From Mansonella perstans (taxonomy: Eukaryota > Nematoda > Chromadorea > Rhabditida > Onchocercidae): a stretch of 64,000 nucleotides of DNA. Under the pieces are notes generated by a model that saw nothing but the letters and a program-made list of their open reading frames with translations, was not told the origin of the DNA and made no database searches. The position numbers and the translations under genes were made by a program. Shown here one piece after another: positions 15,943-30,450 of the stretch (positions are counted from its first letter, which is position 1; every line of letters starts with the position of its first letter). The stretch spans positions 62,001-126,000 of the forward strand of contig JBAMDO010000128.1 in the NCBI GenBank assembly GCA_037074765.1. Direction: 5' to 3'.

Positions 15943-18900
15943 ATGATGCGAAACCGTCCTTCATACGGTGGTTTCTTGATGCTGTTCAGCGCCATGGTAT
16001 TAGCCCTTGGTCAGGCTGTTTATGAACCAAATTTTGATTACAACTATTGGACTATTTACGGTAGAAATGGCAAATGGAATTTTAATAATGATAATGATGA
16101 TGGTAACATAGCTGATGATGACAATCAAAAGATTGGTCCATATCACTTTTATGAAGATTTCGATAATAGAGATGACAAGGTTATAATTAAAAGTAGATTA
16201 AGCCTTTTCATCCTTTTCTCTTTTCACATCAACTTTTTAAACTTTTTCAAAATTTACTGTTTAACAAACTTTCAGGTTTTTATAAACTTTTTTGATTCAT
16301 TTATATTTCAGCGTACCAATTTTTTGCTGTTTTCTTGAAGTAAATCAGCGATTTTGTCATAAAATGTTAATTCAATTTAATTCTAAAAAATTTACCAATC
16401 AATTTTCTATAATTAATCAAATCTTTAAATTCATATTAAATGTATTGTCTTATATTACGAAAATATTTCTGCTTTTTCTTGATTTTAATGCAAAAATTAT
16501 TTTAGAAATTTTCCTCAAATATCTGTTATGTTTTTTTTTTTTTAAATTCAGGCTTACATTTTACCAGTCTCAAAACCAATTGGACAAGTAACAGGACTTG
16601 GAATCAATTCGCAAGGATATCTTTTGGCTTTTCACAGAGCAAATCGAATGTGGAATCAATGGTATGTGTGACAAAGTTTCCAAGTTGATCCAAAAAAATA
16701 GTTCAAATTAAAAAAAAAAAAAAAAAAGCAATGCAGAATGAATCTTGATAGACACAAATTTATTCGGTAAAATTCATGATTGAAATGTTTTCCGGAAAAA
16801 AAAAACTGATCGTTTCGATGCCATAAATGATAATCATCTGATGAATTTTCTTTGAATCCTACAGTAAGCATTTTAAACTGTGCGAGTAAAATTTGCATTC
16901 CATAAACGATAAATAATGCCAGATAACTAAGCCGGACTAAAATTAAAAATGGTTTATTTTAAATTCATTCTTAATTACATCATTTTGTCCATTCTAATAG
17001 AAATACGATAGATTAGTGCGAGTGTGAAAACATTAAAGCAATTATATTATCTGACAAGTGTGACAATTCAAATGTGCTTAATGAATTTCATCAATTCACA
17101 CAACTAAGAATTCTTTCAAATTTTCGTTCCTTGAAAAATTCAATTTAAAATTTTTAAAATCTAAAAATTAATCGATTAATTTCTAAAAAAATGAAATTTT
17201 GTGCTTTTTTCCATTCATTCCTTCTTAGAATAGAAAGTAGTAAATTCAAATATCACTTTAGAATTTTTTGATTACGAGCAAAAAGTTATAACAATAGATG
17301 CGATAATTTATTCCGTTTCTCTATAATTATCAATTTTGACTAATTAGTGGCAACATTTTGCCAAAACTTTTTTCACTCAATAACGAAAAACACACATACT
17401 TATACTCAATATGAAACTATCGAATATTACTATAACCAGAAATTTTAGACAAAATTTTGTTATTTGTTAGTTAATTACTGCTAGCTAGAATAATGAATAA
17501 TTAGATAGAACACAACCATACGCGTAATATAAACTAAAAGAGGACCAATCTAAGATGTCTTTTCAGAAATGAAAGCACTTATTTTGGCAAATGCCTTACT
17601 GAATTCGATCACACTGTGCTATACATATTGTCTGTGTGTTTGAGCTTGAAAAAAATTTTTTTCAAAATTTTTTGATAATTGCTTAATCAGAATTTAATGA
17701 ATTTTCTCAAATAAAAAATCATCGATAAAATTTTCGAGTATACAAGTTATGTTTACTTACTAAATTGAAAAGGAGTTAAATTTAGCACAAATCAATTTAA
17801 ATTTACTTCATCAAATATTTTGTCAAGTTAATGCTACACCACTCGTTGCTTTTTGCCATTTAATTATTTATGATTAATTATTATTGCAAGAAAATTTCAT
17901 CTATTTAAAATTCCTCTGCACATTTTTTGAATGACAATTCCGTAATATAATTGTGATGCAAATCAAACTCCATCAATACTTTACAAAATTAAATATTATG
18001 TATAAATAAATTGGTGATAATTGATAGTCTTCATAATTACATTGATAATTCTTAGAGTAATAAATACCATGAATTCCTATGACAATAGCTTAATTACATG
18101 AGTGAACATTAATAATTCACATGGTAACGATCATAGTTACAGTGATTATAATAATTCTAATGATAGCGATTAACTCAAGGATGATTTTTGTCTAAAGTTG
18201 GTAGGTCATTTTTGACTGACTCATTTTTGATTGTAGGCTTAGGAATTTTAAAACATTAAAATATGAAGTGAAATTTTTGACCATCAATGAATAGATTCCG
18301 TTGTAAAATGATGAATTTTTTTTAGGTCATTTGATAAAAACAATAAATTTAATGCAAGTCTTGGTCCAATAAAAAACACAACTATTTACGTAATCGATCC
18401 AAACTCTGGTACAGTTGTGCGAGAATTTGGTCAGGATATTTTTTACATGCCGCATGGATTAACTGTGGATAGCAATGACAATATTTGGTTGACAGATGTT
18501 GCTTTACATCAGGTATGATTGATTTGAATCGTGAGCTAATTTTTTCTTTTTCTTAAGACTAGTTCTTATCATTTCTAATCTGTTTGATAGCTATTTAATT
18601 TATTTGTTTCAGTGAAGCAATTTTAATTTATATTTTTTTTTTGCTTTTGACAAATTTAGCTTATTTTTTCCTTATTTTTTCCTCGCCTTTCAGGTATTCA
18701 AATATGATAAAAATTTCAAACTGTTGATGAAACTAGGTGAACATTTGGAACCAGGCTCTGATAAAAATCATTTTTGTATGCCAACCGATGTAGCGGTTGA
18801 TCGTAATGGTCATTTCTTTGTGGCTGATGGTTACTGTAATAATCGGATCATGAAATTTGACGAAAATGGCAAACTGTTAGCTGAATTTGGACATTCCAAT

Positions 18901-21241
18901 GGTTCTTTTTTTTGCTTCCAATATTATTCAAATCAGTTGTATGCAGTAGTTTCAATTAATTTAGCACTTTGGTTTTACAATTTTTTCTGCCTGCAAGCTT
19001 AGTTCTGAAAAGTTGAATAGATTCATAATGAGTTCTATAGCAATCATACATTGAAAAATAGATTTTGTCACAAAAAAATTGAATTTCAAAAAAAACTTTT
19101 TTGAAATATTTTTATTTTTTTAAGTATTTTTAAAATTTTCAATTTAACAGAAAGAGGATAAGCGAATCATTAGTGATAGTTGTTGAAATTATATCATATC
19201 AATGTTTTTTCTCATCCATAGTGCAAAAAGCTATGGAAATAAGTTATAACTATTGTTCTTTTGCAAACAAACTTTTTAAATTTAAAGAAATTATATTATT
19301 TTTTTGCGTTACTTTTACCGTTTACTTTATCGAGGGAAGTTTTTAATTTTCATTCCGATAACCGATTATCTTAAATATAAATTATGAAAATAGTAAAATT
19401 ATAATTCTTCTGTAAAAAAATTCTTAAATTCGATTACATGATATCTAATAACTGACTATCTTTACGTTATAATACACGTCGTGCTTGCATGCAACATATA
19501 ATAATAATTAAAATTAAAAAGTTAAATATTAAAAAATTCATTAACTTCAATAGTGCGTGCCACTATCAAATAAAATGACAAAAAAAAGTTTTTGCAAACA
19601 AAAAAAACAGAAAAAAATGAGGAAAATTTCTGGAAAAATTGGAAAATGAAATAACGGGTAATTCAATCTTCTTTTTTGATTCGGAAAAAATTAAATTTGT
19701 AGCTGAATTGAATTTTTCCAAATAAGATTGTCTTTCATTTGAAGTATAGTACTTAAATAGGAGAAAAATATTTTTGCCAAGAAAAAAAGGCAAAAATTTT
19801 TTGAGAATTGAGAAATCAAGTAATTGGTGATAATTAAATAGTACGATTGATTTTAATAAAATGCGGTGAAAAATAATCAGAAAAATTATTACTAAAAGAA
19901 AATTTACTGAAGGAAAATTTTCGAAACTTGAAACCATTCATTTCTTCTTTTCTTATATAATTATTTAATTACATATGTATTATTGTATTAAGCAATTTGG
20001 TACTATTAGATTTCACAATAATTTTCATTTGTTGCTTATTATTTTTCTTTCGTAAATTTGAGTAATACAAATAAAATAAATGGTTAAAAGTGAGCAAATA
20101 AAAAAAGATAAAACAATAAGTAGAAAATTAACAAATTTTTTGATCGAAATCACCATTGTTCTCATTTTATTAATTAATTAGTGATTAATTATTTCAGGTT
20201 TAAGCGGAAAAATTGGCGACAGCCGTTTCTCGATACCCCATTCAATAACATTGATTGAAGATTTAAACCTGATTTGCGTAGCGGATCGTGAAAATGAACG
20301 GATTCAGTGTTTCAGTGCTGGTATCGCTGATGAAGGGCGATCTTTGCCAACTGGAATATTGATCACCAAAGCGGAAAGTGTTGGCCGAATTTATGCAATT
20401 CGTGAAAAAAGTAAAAGTTAAAACATTTGAACTTTTTTCTTTTGTTTTTTCTTTTTCTTGAAAATCAAAAAAATGGAAGGAAATAATTGATGATCGCTAT
20501 TTACCGCAAAATGATTATTTGCAAATTAATTTTTTATAAAGGTTGGAAAAAATCCTGGCAAATTTCAAAAGAAAATACCGGTAGTTCTGATGATTGGTCT
20601 TGTTCATATCACTGTTATTCAAAAGTTTTTGTACAAATTTTATACCAGTAAAATTGCAAAGTGTAACTTATCAGGATTGGAGCAGACGTATTTTTTAAAG
20701 AATATCTTAATTGAAAATGAATGAAAGTGTTAATTGTTGTCAAAAAAACTTTTTTGGTACAATTGTATATCAGATAAAACACAAAATAAATATTGTTTAA
20801 TTGAAACATTATATATCAAGGATCTATCTTTCATGATAGTTTAAATGTTTGAAATTGAACTAAAAATATTTGATATTGCAGAACATTATTTGGTAGGTGT
20901 TACTGAATCAGGTAGTGAAGGTATTGAACCACAACTATTTGTAATGGACATGGATAGTGGAAAAGCAAGTACATACGTGAGGGTGAGTTTTCGAAAGCAA
21001 GTTTTTTTAAAATTCAATCGAAGGAAAAATGAATAGATTTTATTTTTGCAAAAAATTTTTGACCAAAAATAAAGCACAAAAAAAAAGTAAAGAAAACTAG
21101 TTTTTATTATTTCAAGTTACATTTTTATATTTTTAGGGAATCGAAAATGCACATTGTTTAGCAATATCGAATGATGGTATTGTTTATGTTGGTCAAACTG
21201 GGCCCAAACAAATTGTCCAAATTTCATTGCTTGACCAGTAA
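15943..21241 (+). CDS. pgal-1: Peptidyl-alpha-hydroxyglycine alpha-amidating lyase (PAL)
   Basis: PAL performs the second step of C-terminal peptide amidation, splitting alpha-hydroxyglycine peptides into amide plus glyoxylate in the secretory pathway. Seven exons join in frame: 15943-16179, 16552-16661, 18326-18512, 18694-18901, 20198-20410, 20882-20982 and 21137-21241. They give about 386 residues. The N-terminus has a signal peptide (hydrophobic LMLFSAMVLALGQA) then an Asp/Asn-rich linker. The lyase beta-propeller follows: LGPIKNTTIYVIDPNSG, YMPHGLTVDSNDNIWLTDVA, NHFCMPTDVAVDRNG, ADGYCNNRIMKF, SIPHSITLI, VADRENERIQCF and the last blade ENAHCLAISNDGIVYVG. The three putative zinc histidines (PHGL, PHSI, AHCL), the Tyr of DGYCN and the Arg of DREN are present. 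There is no monooxygenase domain, as expected for the separate nematode lyase. The donor after exon 4 (GTTCTT) is weak. Confidence 0.93.
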
Positions 21242-24200
21242 AGTGATGAATGAATATTGAAATATGATTCCACATGTTGGTGTAAAAAAAAACGGATATT
21301 TTGTATAAAAATTTGAATTTGCTTTTAATTGTTTCATTTAATTAATATGTGATGGCAAATGAAAAGCGGAATATGCATGAAACTTAATTTCTTCTTTATC
21401 TTCATTACTTACTGATTTATCACCAAGTATTTTGCTAATAAGAATGCATACAAGCACGAAGGCAGAGTAGCTGTAGAAGTAAAAAGTTAATTACTTTTTC
21501 TCTCTCATTACCTACTTTGTTGACAAGGCTGCAAAGGCATTAAGAAAGTGAAATATCAGTAAAAATAGAAAGTTAATTATTTCTTCGTTGTCATCACTTG
21601 CTATTGCAAATGAAATTCAACTGAAATTTGTTTATGTTAATCCAACAAAAAAAAAAAAAAAGGAAAAGTTTGCTGTGATGGCAAAGGGCGCAAAAAGTTC
21701 AATAGTTGTGAAAAAACAAAAAAAATTCAAATCTGGAATTTCATTTTTACAAAATCGTTGCAAAATTAAATAAATCTGAAAATATAAGCAAATAATTGTG
21801 AAATAATTAATCGCTCAATTTTTTGTAAATTCTTTTTCAATTTTTTTTTTTTTTTTTTTTGCTATTAATTAAACAAAATGTTTACACCAATAAAGATCTG
21901 AATGCTGAAATATGAAATGGAATTGAACTGATACATCAGTGCTCATCAATTAGTAATGAATGCAATTAATTATATTTAAAGATGTTGTTTCGATAATTCA
22001 GAAAAAATAGAAGACAAGCAAAAATTTGATAACAAAACTTAATTTACACTTTTTTTTAATTGTTATTATTACACTTTACATTTTATTTGGTTCTGTGAAA
22101 AAACTTTTTTAATTAAAATTAAAAAAAACTCCTTAAACTTTGATAAGAAGACTTGGAATTGATAAGATGTTACTTAGATATTCATGAATTAGTTAAAATG
22201 CAGTGGATTTAGGAGAATATGAGCTGAACTTGAACTGTTCGAACCTATGAAAAGGGCAAATAAAAAGAAAAAATGAAATTTGTAAGTGCAAGAAAAAAGT
22301 AAAAATTTGTGCTTGTACCATAACACAGAGAACAGTGCTTAAATGCATTCTCATCAAATGATTTACATTCATTGCAAAGTAATTAACAACTTTCTTAAGT
22401 AATTAACAATTTCAGTTAGCAAATTGGGATTTATTCAGGGTCAAAAATAGAAAAAATGAACTTTTTTTTGTTGAAATTTAAATAATTGAATGAAATTGCA
22501 ACAAAAAATAAACCAATTTAATTATTTTAGCATTTTTAAAATGATCAGATTAAGTATGCCATGTCACTTATTATTGATTTGACTACAGATCAACTTAATT
22601 TTCATATTGTTAGCTGACATTTTGATGTTGTCATAGATTTTATTAAAGTTTGAAATTTCCATGAACTCATAGCCTACTGATTTTCACTAGACAGCAAAGT
22701 TTTCATCAATCTCTTAAATCTCTTGAATTTTGCATTATACTTTTTTGATTGCTCTGAAATTATATAGCATTTAACACTTATCATTATTATTATTCTACAA
22801 AGTCTCGTTGGTATAGCACTTTAAATTTAATTATTTAATTAATGATGAAATCTTCTGATGCAATTTGTTTTTCACCTTATTCTTCCATTTTCTAAAACTT
22901 AAAATAATAAATGCGACACTGTAATTGAAGAATTAGACAAAGATTTGAAATAAAATGCCGACATCTGGAGCTAATAAAAAAATTCAGTGGCCAGTGTGAG
23001 AATTTTCAATCAATTATGCTTGAAATAATTAGCAATAATATAAGTATTATTATCCAGTAATATAAGTATTATTATTACAGTGATTAAAACTTAATTTTTG
23101 ATTCAATCTTTACGTTGATGTTAGAGAAAAATTATTTTTAATTATTTTGCTAATAAACAAAATTGAAAGTAGTTTTATTATTATTTTATGAAATTTAAAT
23201 GTTATCAGAGTTTACATAATTTTAAAAGTTATCAGCGTTTAATGCTAGCAAAATGAACTTCTTTGGAAATACCAAAGAAAATCTATTCGAAATTGAGGGA
23301 TGGTTACATTAATTAATTAAAAAATTCCATAATTTCATAAATAATTTTTAATTTCTGCAAAAAAAATTTTGTCAATTTATTTTTTGCATAATAAAAATTA
23401 AAAGAAATTAATTAAGCAAGAAGTTGTCCTTTTTCTGCTTAAAATGAGCAGTAATTTTTCAATAAAAAAATTTTTTTTTTGTAAAGCAAAGAAAAAGGCA
23501 TTTCTTGCAATAATGAAATTTTTGAATTTCTTTTGCTTTTTTCTCATTTCTTCCTTCTTTCCAAAAAAAAGAAAGGCCTACAATGTTAGCTTTAAGCAAA
23601 CATGCCTTTCATACATTTCCTATTTGCAGTAATGTTTGCATAAGGATAGGATGGTTGGGAAATTGAATGATGGTAATTGGTAATGGATTATAAAAATATT
23701 AAGGTTTTCACAAACAAAAAAAAGCTTGTTAATCAAGGTACGTGGAAGGAAATTGGCCTAACAAATTTTCAAATGCCTATTGTTATCGTTTGCATGTCGC
23801 ACACAAATAATCTATGTCAGCTTAACCTTAAACAAACATGCCCTGCTCACATTTTTAATTCAGTAACTATTTGCATAAGTCGATAAAATGTGCACACATG
23901 AGGTTTCGCCGACTGTACTTTAGCCTTAGCTATCAATAAAGCAAAAGGTGAAAAAATTGCTTACATGCCTATGTTATAAATCAACAGGCCTTTCTAGTTT
24001 CATTCATTTTGCCAGAATTAAATTTCCTAGCTTTTAACAATTTTCCCATCATCTTTTTTTTATCTGTTTAAGCAACGGACATTTAAGACTTATATTTGAA
24101 TTCAAGTAACAAATCATTTATCAGTCATGACGATACTATTGAATAGCTGTCGTTCAGTGAAGCAAATAATTTATGTTATATTAAGATTTATTGATTTCTC

Positions 24201-27200
24201 CAAAATGTTTATCAATAAGAATTTGAAGTTTTCCATTATTGTTACTTTTACTGTCGTTGTTTTCATTTCCATTCACTCGTAGTAATTTTAGTTCATTCAA
24301 GAACTAAAAAAAAAAAAAAAAATTTCTTTTTTTAAATTGTTTGGTGTAGTTTATGGGAAACGCAAATAATTTAATTATGAAATTGTATGGAAGGACGATA
24401 TTTTAGAGGGAGCGAGCAAAAATAAGATGTAAATAAAAGAGAATGAAGAATTATATAAAAATTGAAATACTTAACGAGAATTCAAGCAGGAACAATTGGT
24501 TAAAACTTGTCAAAATTCATTTTTATTATCGACATTTTTTCCAACTTTTTTTCTAAAATGACGTATCTTTTTTCCCCTAAACTTCTATGCAATATTTTAT
24601 CAGTCAGTCTAGCGAATTAATTATCATATGTTTTGTTAATAATTTTAATCTTTTCAGTAAATCAAAAAAAAAGGGAAAATCACACCTGCCCATTGTCACT
24701 TATTCATTGCTGTTGCGTGATATTTCAACATCACAAAAAAAAAATTGATATTTGAAATAAAAAAAAGGAGCGAAGTTAAAAATGAAAATATTTTATTAGT
24801 GGACAAATTGAATGTTTGCTCATTCGTGATTGAAATTTTGAATTAAATGAAAAAAAAAATGGAACAAAATGAAAATTTTTTTCAGCGAAATTGATTATTT
24901 ATTGCTATTATTATAGTTTAGCACAAAAAATAAAATTTATAGAAATCTGAAAAAATTAAAATTCTTCACTTTCATATTTATTAAGCCAAAAAGTTTGCTT
25001 TATTTATTAGTATAAATGCTGAAAATTTCAACTTTTCATCATCCACTTGCTAATAACATTTTGCATTAATTTGTAAATATGAAGATACACATACTGATCA
25101 TTTGCATTTTATTTCGATGATAAAACAAGTTTATTACAAATAAATTTTAAATTTAATCTCTGAAGTAAATTTCTTTACAAAGCAAGAAATTAAATATTTA
25201 ATGCATTTAACCATTCATTTATTCATTCCGTTCTAATACACATGCAAACTTTCACTTCAGCTATTAATGACTTTTCCATTTCATTAGCCACTTAAAATCA
25301 CTTCAAAACAAATTTTATGATAAAAGTACTAATAAAATCATTTATTTTTATCCATGTGCTAAAAAACCTGTTTGTAGAATCAATTTATTTATAAAATATT
25401 TTTTCTCTTTTCAAATTTCAAATTATTATATTAAATGTGATAACTATGCCAAATAATTTTTGTCCGTTTAGTTTTGTACAATAAATTCTGTCATGTGTCA
25501 TTTTTCTCGTCCCAGTTCAGCTCATTTCTTTCAATTAATCTTTAAATTTTTTTTTCAAATTCGACAATCCAACGAATCCAACACTTCTTTAATAAAGTTT
25601 GTCATACATTCGTCATTTTTTTCTATTGATCTATTCAATTTTTTGATTTATTAGAAAATAAATCAATCCTGATGATGTTTAGGCACAAAAAAAGAACATT
25701 AGGCAGATTAAATGCTATAGAAAAATCTATCAGCTGTTGATCTCTGTGAAGCTTTTTTTTCAATTTTTGGAAGAATTTTGAAAACTTTTTCCAAAATTTT
25801 TCCTTCTTCCAACATTTGATAATGACAGCAGAAAGAAAGTGATGATCAGAAGACAAGAATTTCACAAATGAATTTATCAGTTAATTATCAGTGCTTTAAA
25901 CCGATTTTCAAACTAACTGTCAACATTACGAATAATTACATGTGTTAAAGTGCAATTTTATCATTTCTCTTTTTTTATTTATGTAATTTTTCTAATGCTA
26001 CTAAGATCAGAATTCGCTATTTTTCACTAAAGGCAACAAAAAATTTCATTGTCACAAAATTCAAATTTTACAATTTTTATTCAAGCCGAAAAGTCACTTT
26101 CATTAATTAGCCTAAGTTTTTCATTGATCATATCTGTCCTTTGTCATCAAAAACGATATTGTAATTAAAAGTTTTAATCCGTTAATTTCTATTGCTGATA
26201 CAAAAATCATAGCTCTGCTATAAATATTGAATAATTTAAGATCAATCACTTTTATTGCTAACATATGAAATGTTTCGGGAAAATTTTATATCTCAATGAA
26301 TCCACTTACTCGTCCGTTTTACAAATAAATATCGCGCTAATTTGAATACTATGCGAATATTTGCAAGTATTTAATTTTCAAATATATGTTTAATGTTACA
26401 CCAAAAAAATTTTTGTTATACGAAAAAAGTTTCCGAAAATTTAAGCAAGAATTTTCTTTGCTGTAAAAATTAAAAAAAAAATTAATGAATGGATAAATAA
26501 ATAAATAAACGGATGAAATAAACAAATATTAAAAAGAAAGTGTCAATTTATCAAATTTTCATAATTATCTAATTGGATCAAAAATCAAATTATTTTTTTT
26601 TAGCACTGAAATAGTTATAGTATTAGTCATCCTAAAAGGTTAAGTTTTTTTTTTCTTTCATTTCTCTCCATTCTATTGTAAACAATTACTATGGTTGTTG
26701 TGGAATTTAAAATTATTGATTGGTTTCATTTAAACAAATAAACGCAAAGAAAAAAAACAGTAATTTTATCATTAAATGAAATAATTATTTCCATTCCTAT
26801 TGCAATATTTTCATTTGATTGCTTCATAAATTTTTATTTTCTTCTGTCATTACCTATTCTCTCTTTTTTCTCGCATTCTCGTCTTTGTACCCTCTTAAAA
26901 AAAGGAGAAAAAAAAAGGAAAACAGGAATTTGTTTTTTAAACTCGTTTCATTACTGGAAATGAATCGGAAAAGGAAATGAAAAAAGGAAAAGAAAAGAGT
27001 GAAATTATAAATTGCTGATAAAATACTCATTGCTATGGCATCATATTAATATCACTATTACTATTACTAGTAATAGTATAGTGAGATTTACTCATAAAAA
27101 ATCTGTCATTTAATGCAATTATTTTATTAATTAATTACACTGACAAAAATCATAGCAATTTCAACTGCAAATGAAAAGTTGAAGTGGTAGCGATTTGATA

Positions 27201-27500
27201 TGGCAGCTCAGAAGATTGATTTTTCAAAAAAATGAAACATTGAACATTTGGGAATCAATGAAAGCTTGTGATGAATTGATCATTCATACCTTTTTTGATT
27301 AATTTATCATTCATGCGACGCATTTGTTGATGAAGTTAAAGGTCATCATTCTAAGTTATATTAAGTCTTTAATGATGATGATTGAAATTTATGACACAGT
27401 CCTAAAAAGTTGAATTCAGAGATTGTTACAACAGTTTTTTTTGTTTTTTTTAGGCAGCATGTGCTAAGATTTCATTTTTACAAGTTAATAAACCTTAATG
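21242..27500. other. Intergenic, 6.3 kb, no gene seen
   Basis: This is the longest gene-free stretch in the window: very AT-rich with many homopolymer runs. Open frames at 21588, 23444, 23677 (+) and 25635 (-) are short, Lys/Phe-rich and unlike known families. Loosely similar segments with AAACATGCC and TTTGCATAA recur around 23590-23640, 23830-23880 and 23960, suggesting an old degenerate repeat. Confidence 0.5.
27053..27083. repeat. Inverted repeat (palindrome)
   Basis: An 18-bp perfect palindrome, ACTATTACTAGTAATAGT (27060-27077), is extended on both sides by CACTAT/ATAGTG with a one-base bulge. The whole could form a hairpin or cruciform of about 15 bp. No function is apparent. Confidence 0.6.
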
Positions 27501-30450
27501 TTCATTTAGTTCCCTAATGTTTCTGATCGATACCACCTCGGTGAATTCGTAAAAAATGTTATCAAAAGGAGTGTCTGTGCATGCCTAACACAACGAATTT
27601 CATTGTACTGTGGTCCTGCCTATCCTGCCTATGACACCCTTTTCTATCTGTATTGTTCGGCCTATATATTGCTACTAATTATTCAAAATTTTAAGCTGAT
27701 CGCTGCAAAAACTTACGACGAAGTGCGCTAGTAATATTTTTGGTTATTGATTCCTTCTAAACTATCTTTGCTATTACGTACTGAATTATTTTCAACACGA
27801 ACATGAACACTGAGAGTATTTTCAAGCCTGAATGTATGTTTTTATTTTCAAATCTTCAGATGACATCTGATAATTTTTCTTTTAATTTCAAAATTTCCTC
27901 AAATTTCAGCTCTATTCTTTGGTTTTATATCGATTACTGTAATATCGCTTTTATCCTTAACTGGCCTTATATTTTTACCTATCATCAAAGGCAAATGGCG
28001 AAATAGATGGATGCAATTATTTATTGCTTTGGCAGCTTCATCGATGAGCTCAGATGCTTTACTTCATATTTTGCCACAGGTATTTCGTGCCTTTTTGTTA
28101 TAATTATCAGTGGTTAGAGTGATCGATTTTCGACTTTAAGAAAAAGTGAACTTGAAGCAACAGGTAATTTCATTTTTAGCAATTAAGGTAGTCGGAGCAC
28201 ATAATCATTCAAATCGTGATCATCATCATCATCATCATCATCATGAGCACAACGATTTCGAAATAGAACGTAATCATTCAGATCATCATCACGAAGGGCA
28301 TGAGGTTACATTCTGAACTATTATCATCACGATTAAACTAGATTCATTGGCATAATGTTTTTATCTTTTTTATCAAAATCTTTTATTTCAATGATAATGA
28401 CGATAATCGTTGAAAGTACCTCATCATTAATATTTCGCGTTATTATAGAAATCCAGTGTCTCCGATGATCATTCAATGTTGCTCAAAATGACAGCTGTAA
28501 TTGGAGCCGTTTACGTTCTTTACATATTAGAATTTATCAGTGCTTCACCTGTTTGGAAAAAGAAAAGTGTGAGCAAATTAGATTACAAATATGAATGCAG
28601 AAATTCAGAATCTAAAATACCAATAAATCCTGAAGTAATTTCAGAAAGCAATGAAAATTGGGAATATTACTGCCGCATCGCATAATGCCTGGTCTGATTG
28701 TGAAACGTAAGTCAAGAGAATAATTATTTCTACTACTCTCAGTCTGCTCAAAATCAGAATATTGATCAAATTTTTAAGCTTATTAACTTCAATTCATATT
28801 TCAATGATTTTGAATTTTAATCGCTTGTTTTCATCTGTTATACATAAAGAGATTGGTTTTAGAACATGATATTGCTTAATTTTATTTTTATCGCCTTAAT
28901 AAAGCATTTTCCGGTGAAGTAGAAAAATTAAACAATTAAATTAAAGGGGAAGTAGTAAGAGCATGGATAACAGTTGCGGTCACCATGGTGTTATTAGCGG
29001 TTGTGGTCATCACCGTGTTATTAATGGCATTGCCGATGAACCAGTAGTAATGTGCGGCCTTAAAAGTGCCGCATTCGTGATCATTTCCGGTGATACGATT
29101 CATAATTTTATTGATGGTATTGCTGTTGGTGCAAGTTTCAGTATATCAAATCAAGTTGGTATAGCGACAAGCATTGCTGTTATATGTCACGAACTACCAC
29201 ACGAATTAGGTTTCAGTTTTTCTTTACTCGCTTCATTTTTTTCTTTATTATTATATTTATGATTCTGGATCCATTCAGATTTTATAACATTTCCGAAATA
29301 TCTTTTACATTATAATCAGGTGATTTCGCGGTCTTAATCGAATCCGGCCTTTCCATTCCTCGTGCAATGTTCCTGAATTTCCTTTCCTCTTTAACCGCTT
29401 ATGCAGGCTTATTTGTCGGCTTAGCAGCAATTAGTGTTGACAGTGCCATCGAGGTATTGCTTGCCATTACAGCTGGAATGTTTTTGTACGTCGCCTGGCT
29501 TGATATGGTAAGTTTTTCGTTTTTCCTAATATTTTGTAAAATATTGGTGAATGAGATTTTCTTATAGCACTTTCCAGGATTTCGATCTTCATCTTTAGTC
29601 AGACAAGGAAAAAACAACCAAAATTTATTTAATTTAAGTAGATTAAATACTTTAATTCAATGTGGAGTATTTTTAAATGCGAACTCTTGAGAACTGTGAA
29701 TTATTTTTTATAGTTGGTACATTTGAAAAGAGAATCAGCATCGACGAATGATAAATGGTATGTGACGCTGTTGCTTCAGAATATCGGCTTCATTGTAGGA
29801 TTCTTGATTATGTTTGCAATTGGTTGGTATGAAGAAGTTCTTGCAACATTTTAGAATGCTGATAGTATTTCCGATAACTTGTTTTTACAGAGTTGAATTT
29901 TACAATAATGGAAAGTGATTCATCGAAATTGAAAAATTTTCTTTCGGGAAATTTTTGTTTGTTTTCAAAGAATTATGTTCATTATCTCACAGAAAGATGA
30001 TGAAAAATAGTTTTTTTAAATTTTTAGTGCTTTTTAATTGATGGAACATTTTCGGATATGATTGTCTGGTAGGAATATAATTTGGACGTGAAGTGAGTTG
30101 AGGAGGTAAATTAATGTTCTACTTTTTTATAATCTTGAAATTTCAAATTTTATTAGTTCAACGAAACTTTCGATTGACAATTTGTAAAATTAGGGGATAT
30201 CTCATCGAGGAATCACTTGATATATTAAAAAATGATTTGATTGTACAGTGATAATGATATTTGCTAGTCTTATGTACTGGTTATAGCTTTATTAATTTGC
30301 CTTTACATACGCTCAAGAATTTTTCATCAAATAAATTTTCATTTTTGAAATATATGTAAATCTTTATTGTTATTTAAGTCGCGGTGTTCTATTATTGTCT
30401 AATAATAACAGCATCAAATTCTTTTTGTTATTTGCATCATAAAAATCATG
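27500..30450. repeat. Duplicated segment, copy 1 (ZIP gene A unit)
   Basis: Sequence similarity to copy 2 (about 35770-39190) starts upstream of the gene in a stretch with GATCGAT/GATCAAC and AATTTGTAGAAAATGTTA-like text. It runs through all eight exons and continues past the stop to a shared TTTGCATCATAAAAA motif near 30430 and 39170. The edges are estimates by eye. Confidence 0.65.
27803..29854 (+). CDS. ZIP (SLC39, LIV-1 type) metal transporter, copy A
   Basis: ZIP proteins import zinc or related divalent metals into the cytosol across plasma or organelle membranes. Eight exons join in frame: 27803-27833, 27910-28079, 28188-28304, 28449-28568, 28645-28706, 28947-29209, 29320-29507 and 29714-29854. 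They give about 363 residues and eight predicted membrane spans. TM1 is [22 protein letters not shown]2 ends [12 protein letters not shown] 39-residue His-rich loop (nine His in a row) precedes TM3. TM4 carries [10 protein letters not shown] and TM5 carries [10 protein letters not shown], the metal site of the LIV-1 subfamily. No signal peptide is seen; the N-terminus is only about ten residues before TM1, so the large LIV-1 ectodomain is absent. The first-exon choice rests on a GTATGT donor and matching phase in both copies. The substrate cannot be told from sequence. Confidence 0.88.

Noticed and set aside
29399..29617. Minus-strand frame repeated at 38300-38518
   Set aside because: The two copies match only because the ZIP exons and introns beneath them are duplicated; it is antisense to exon 7.
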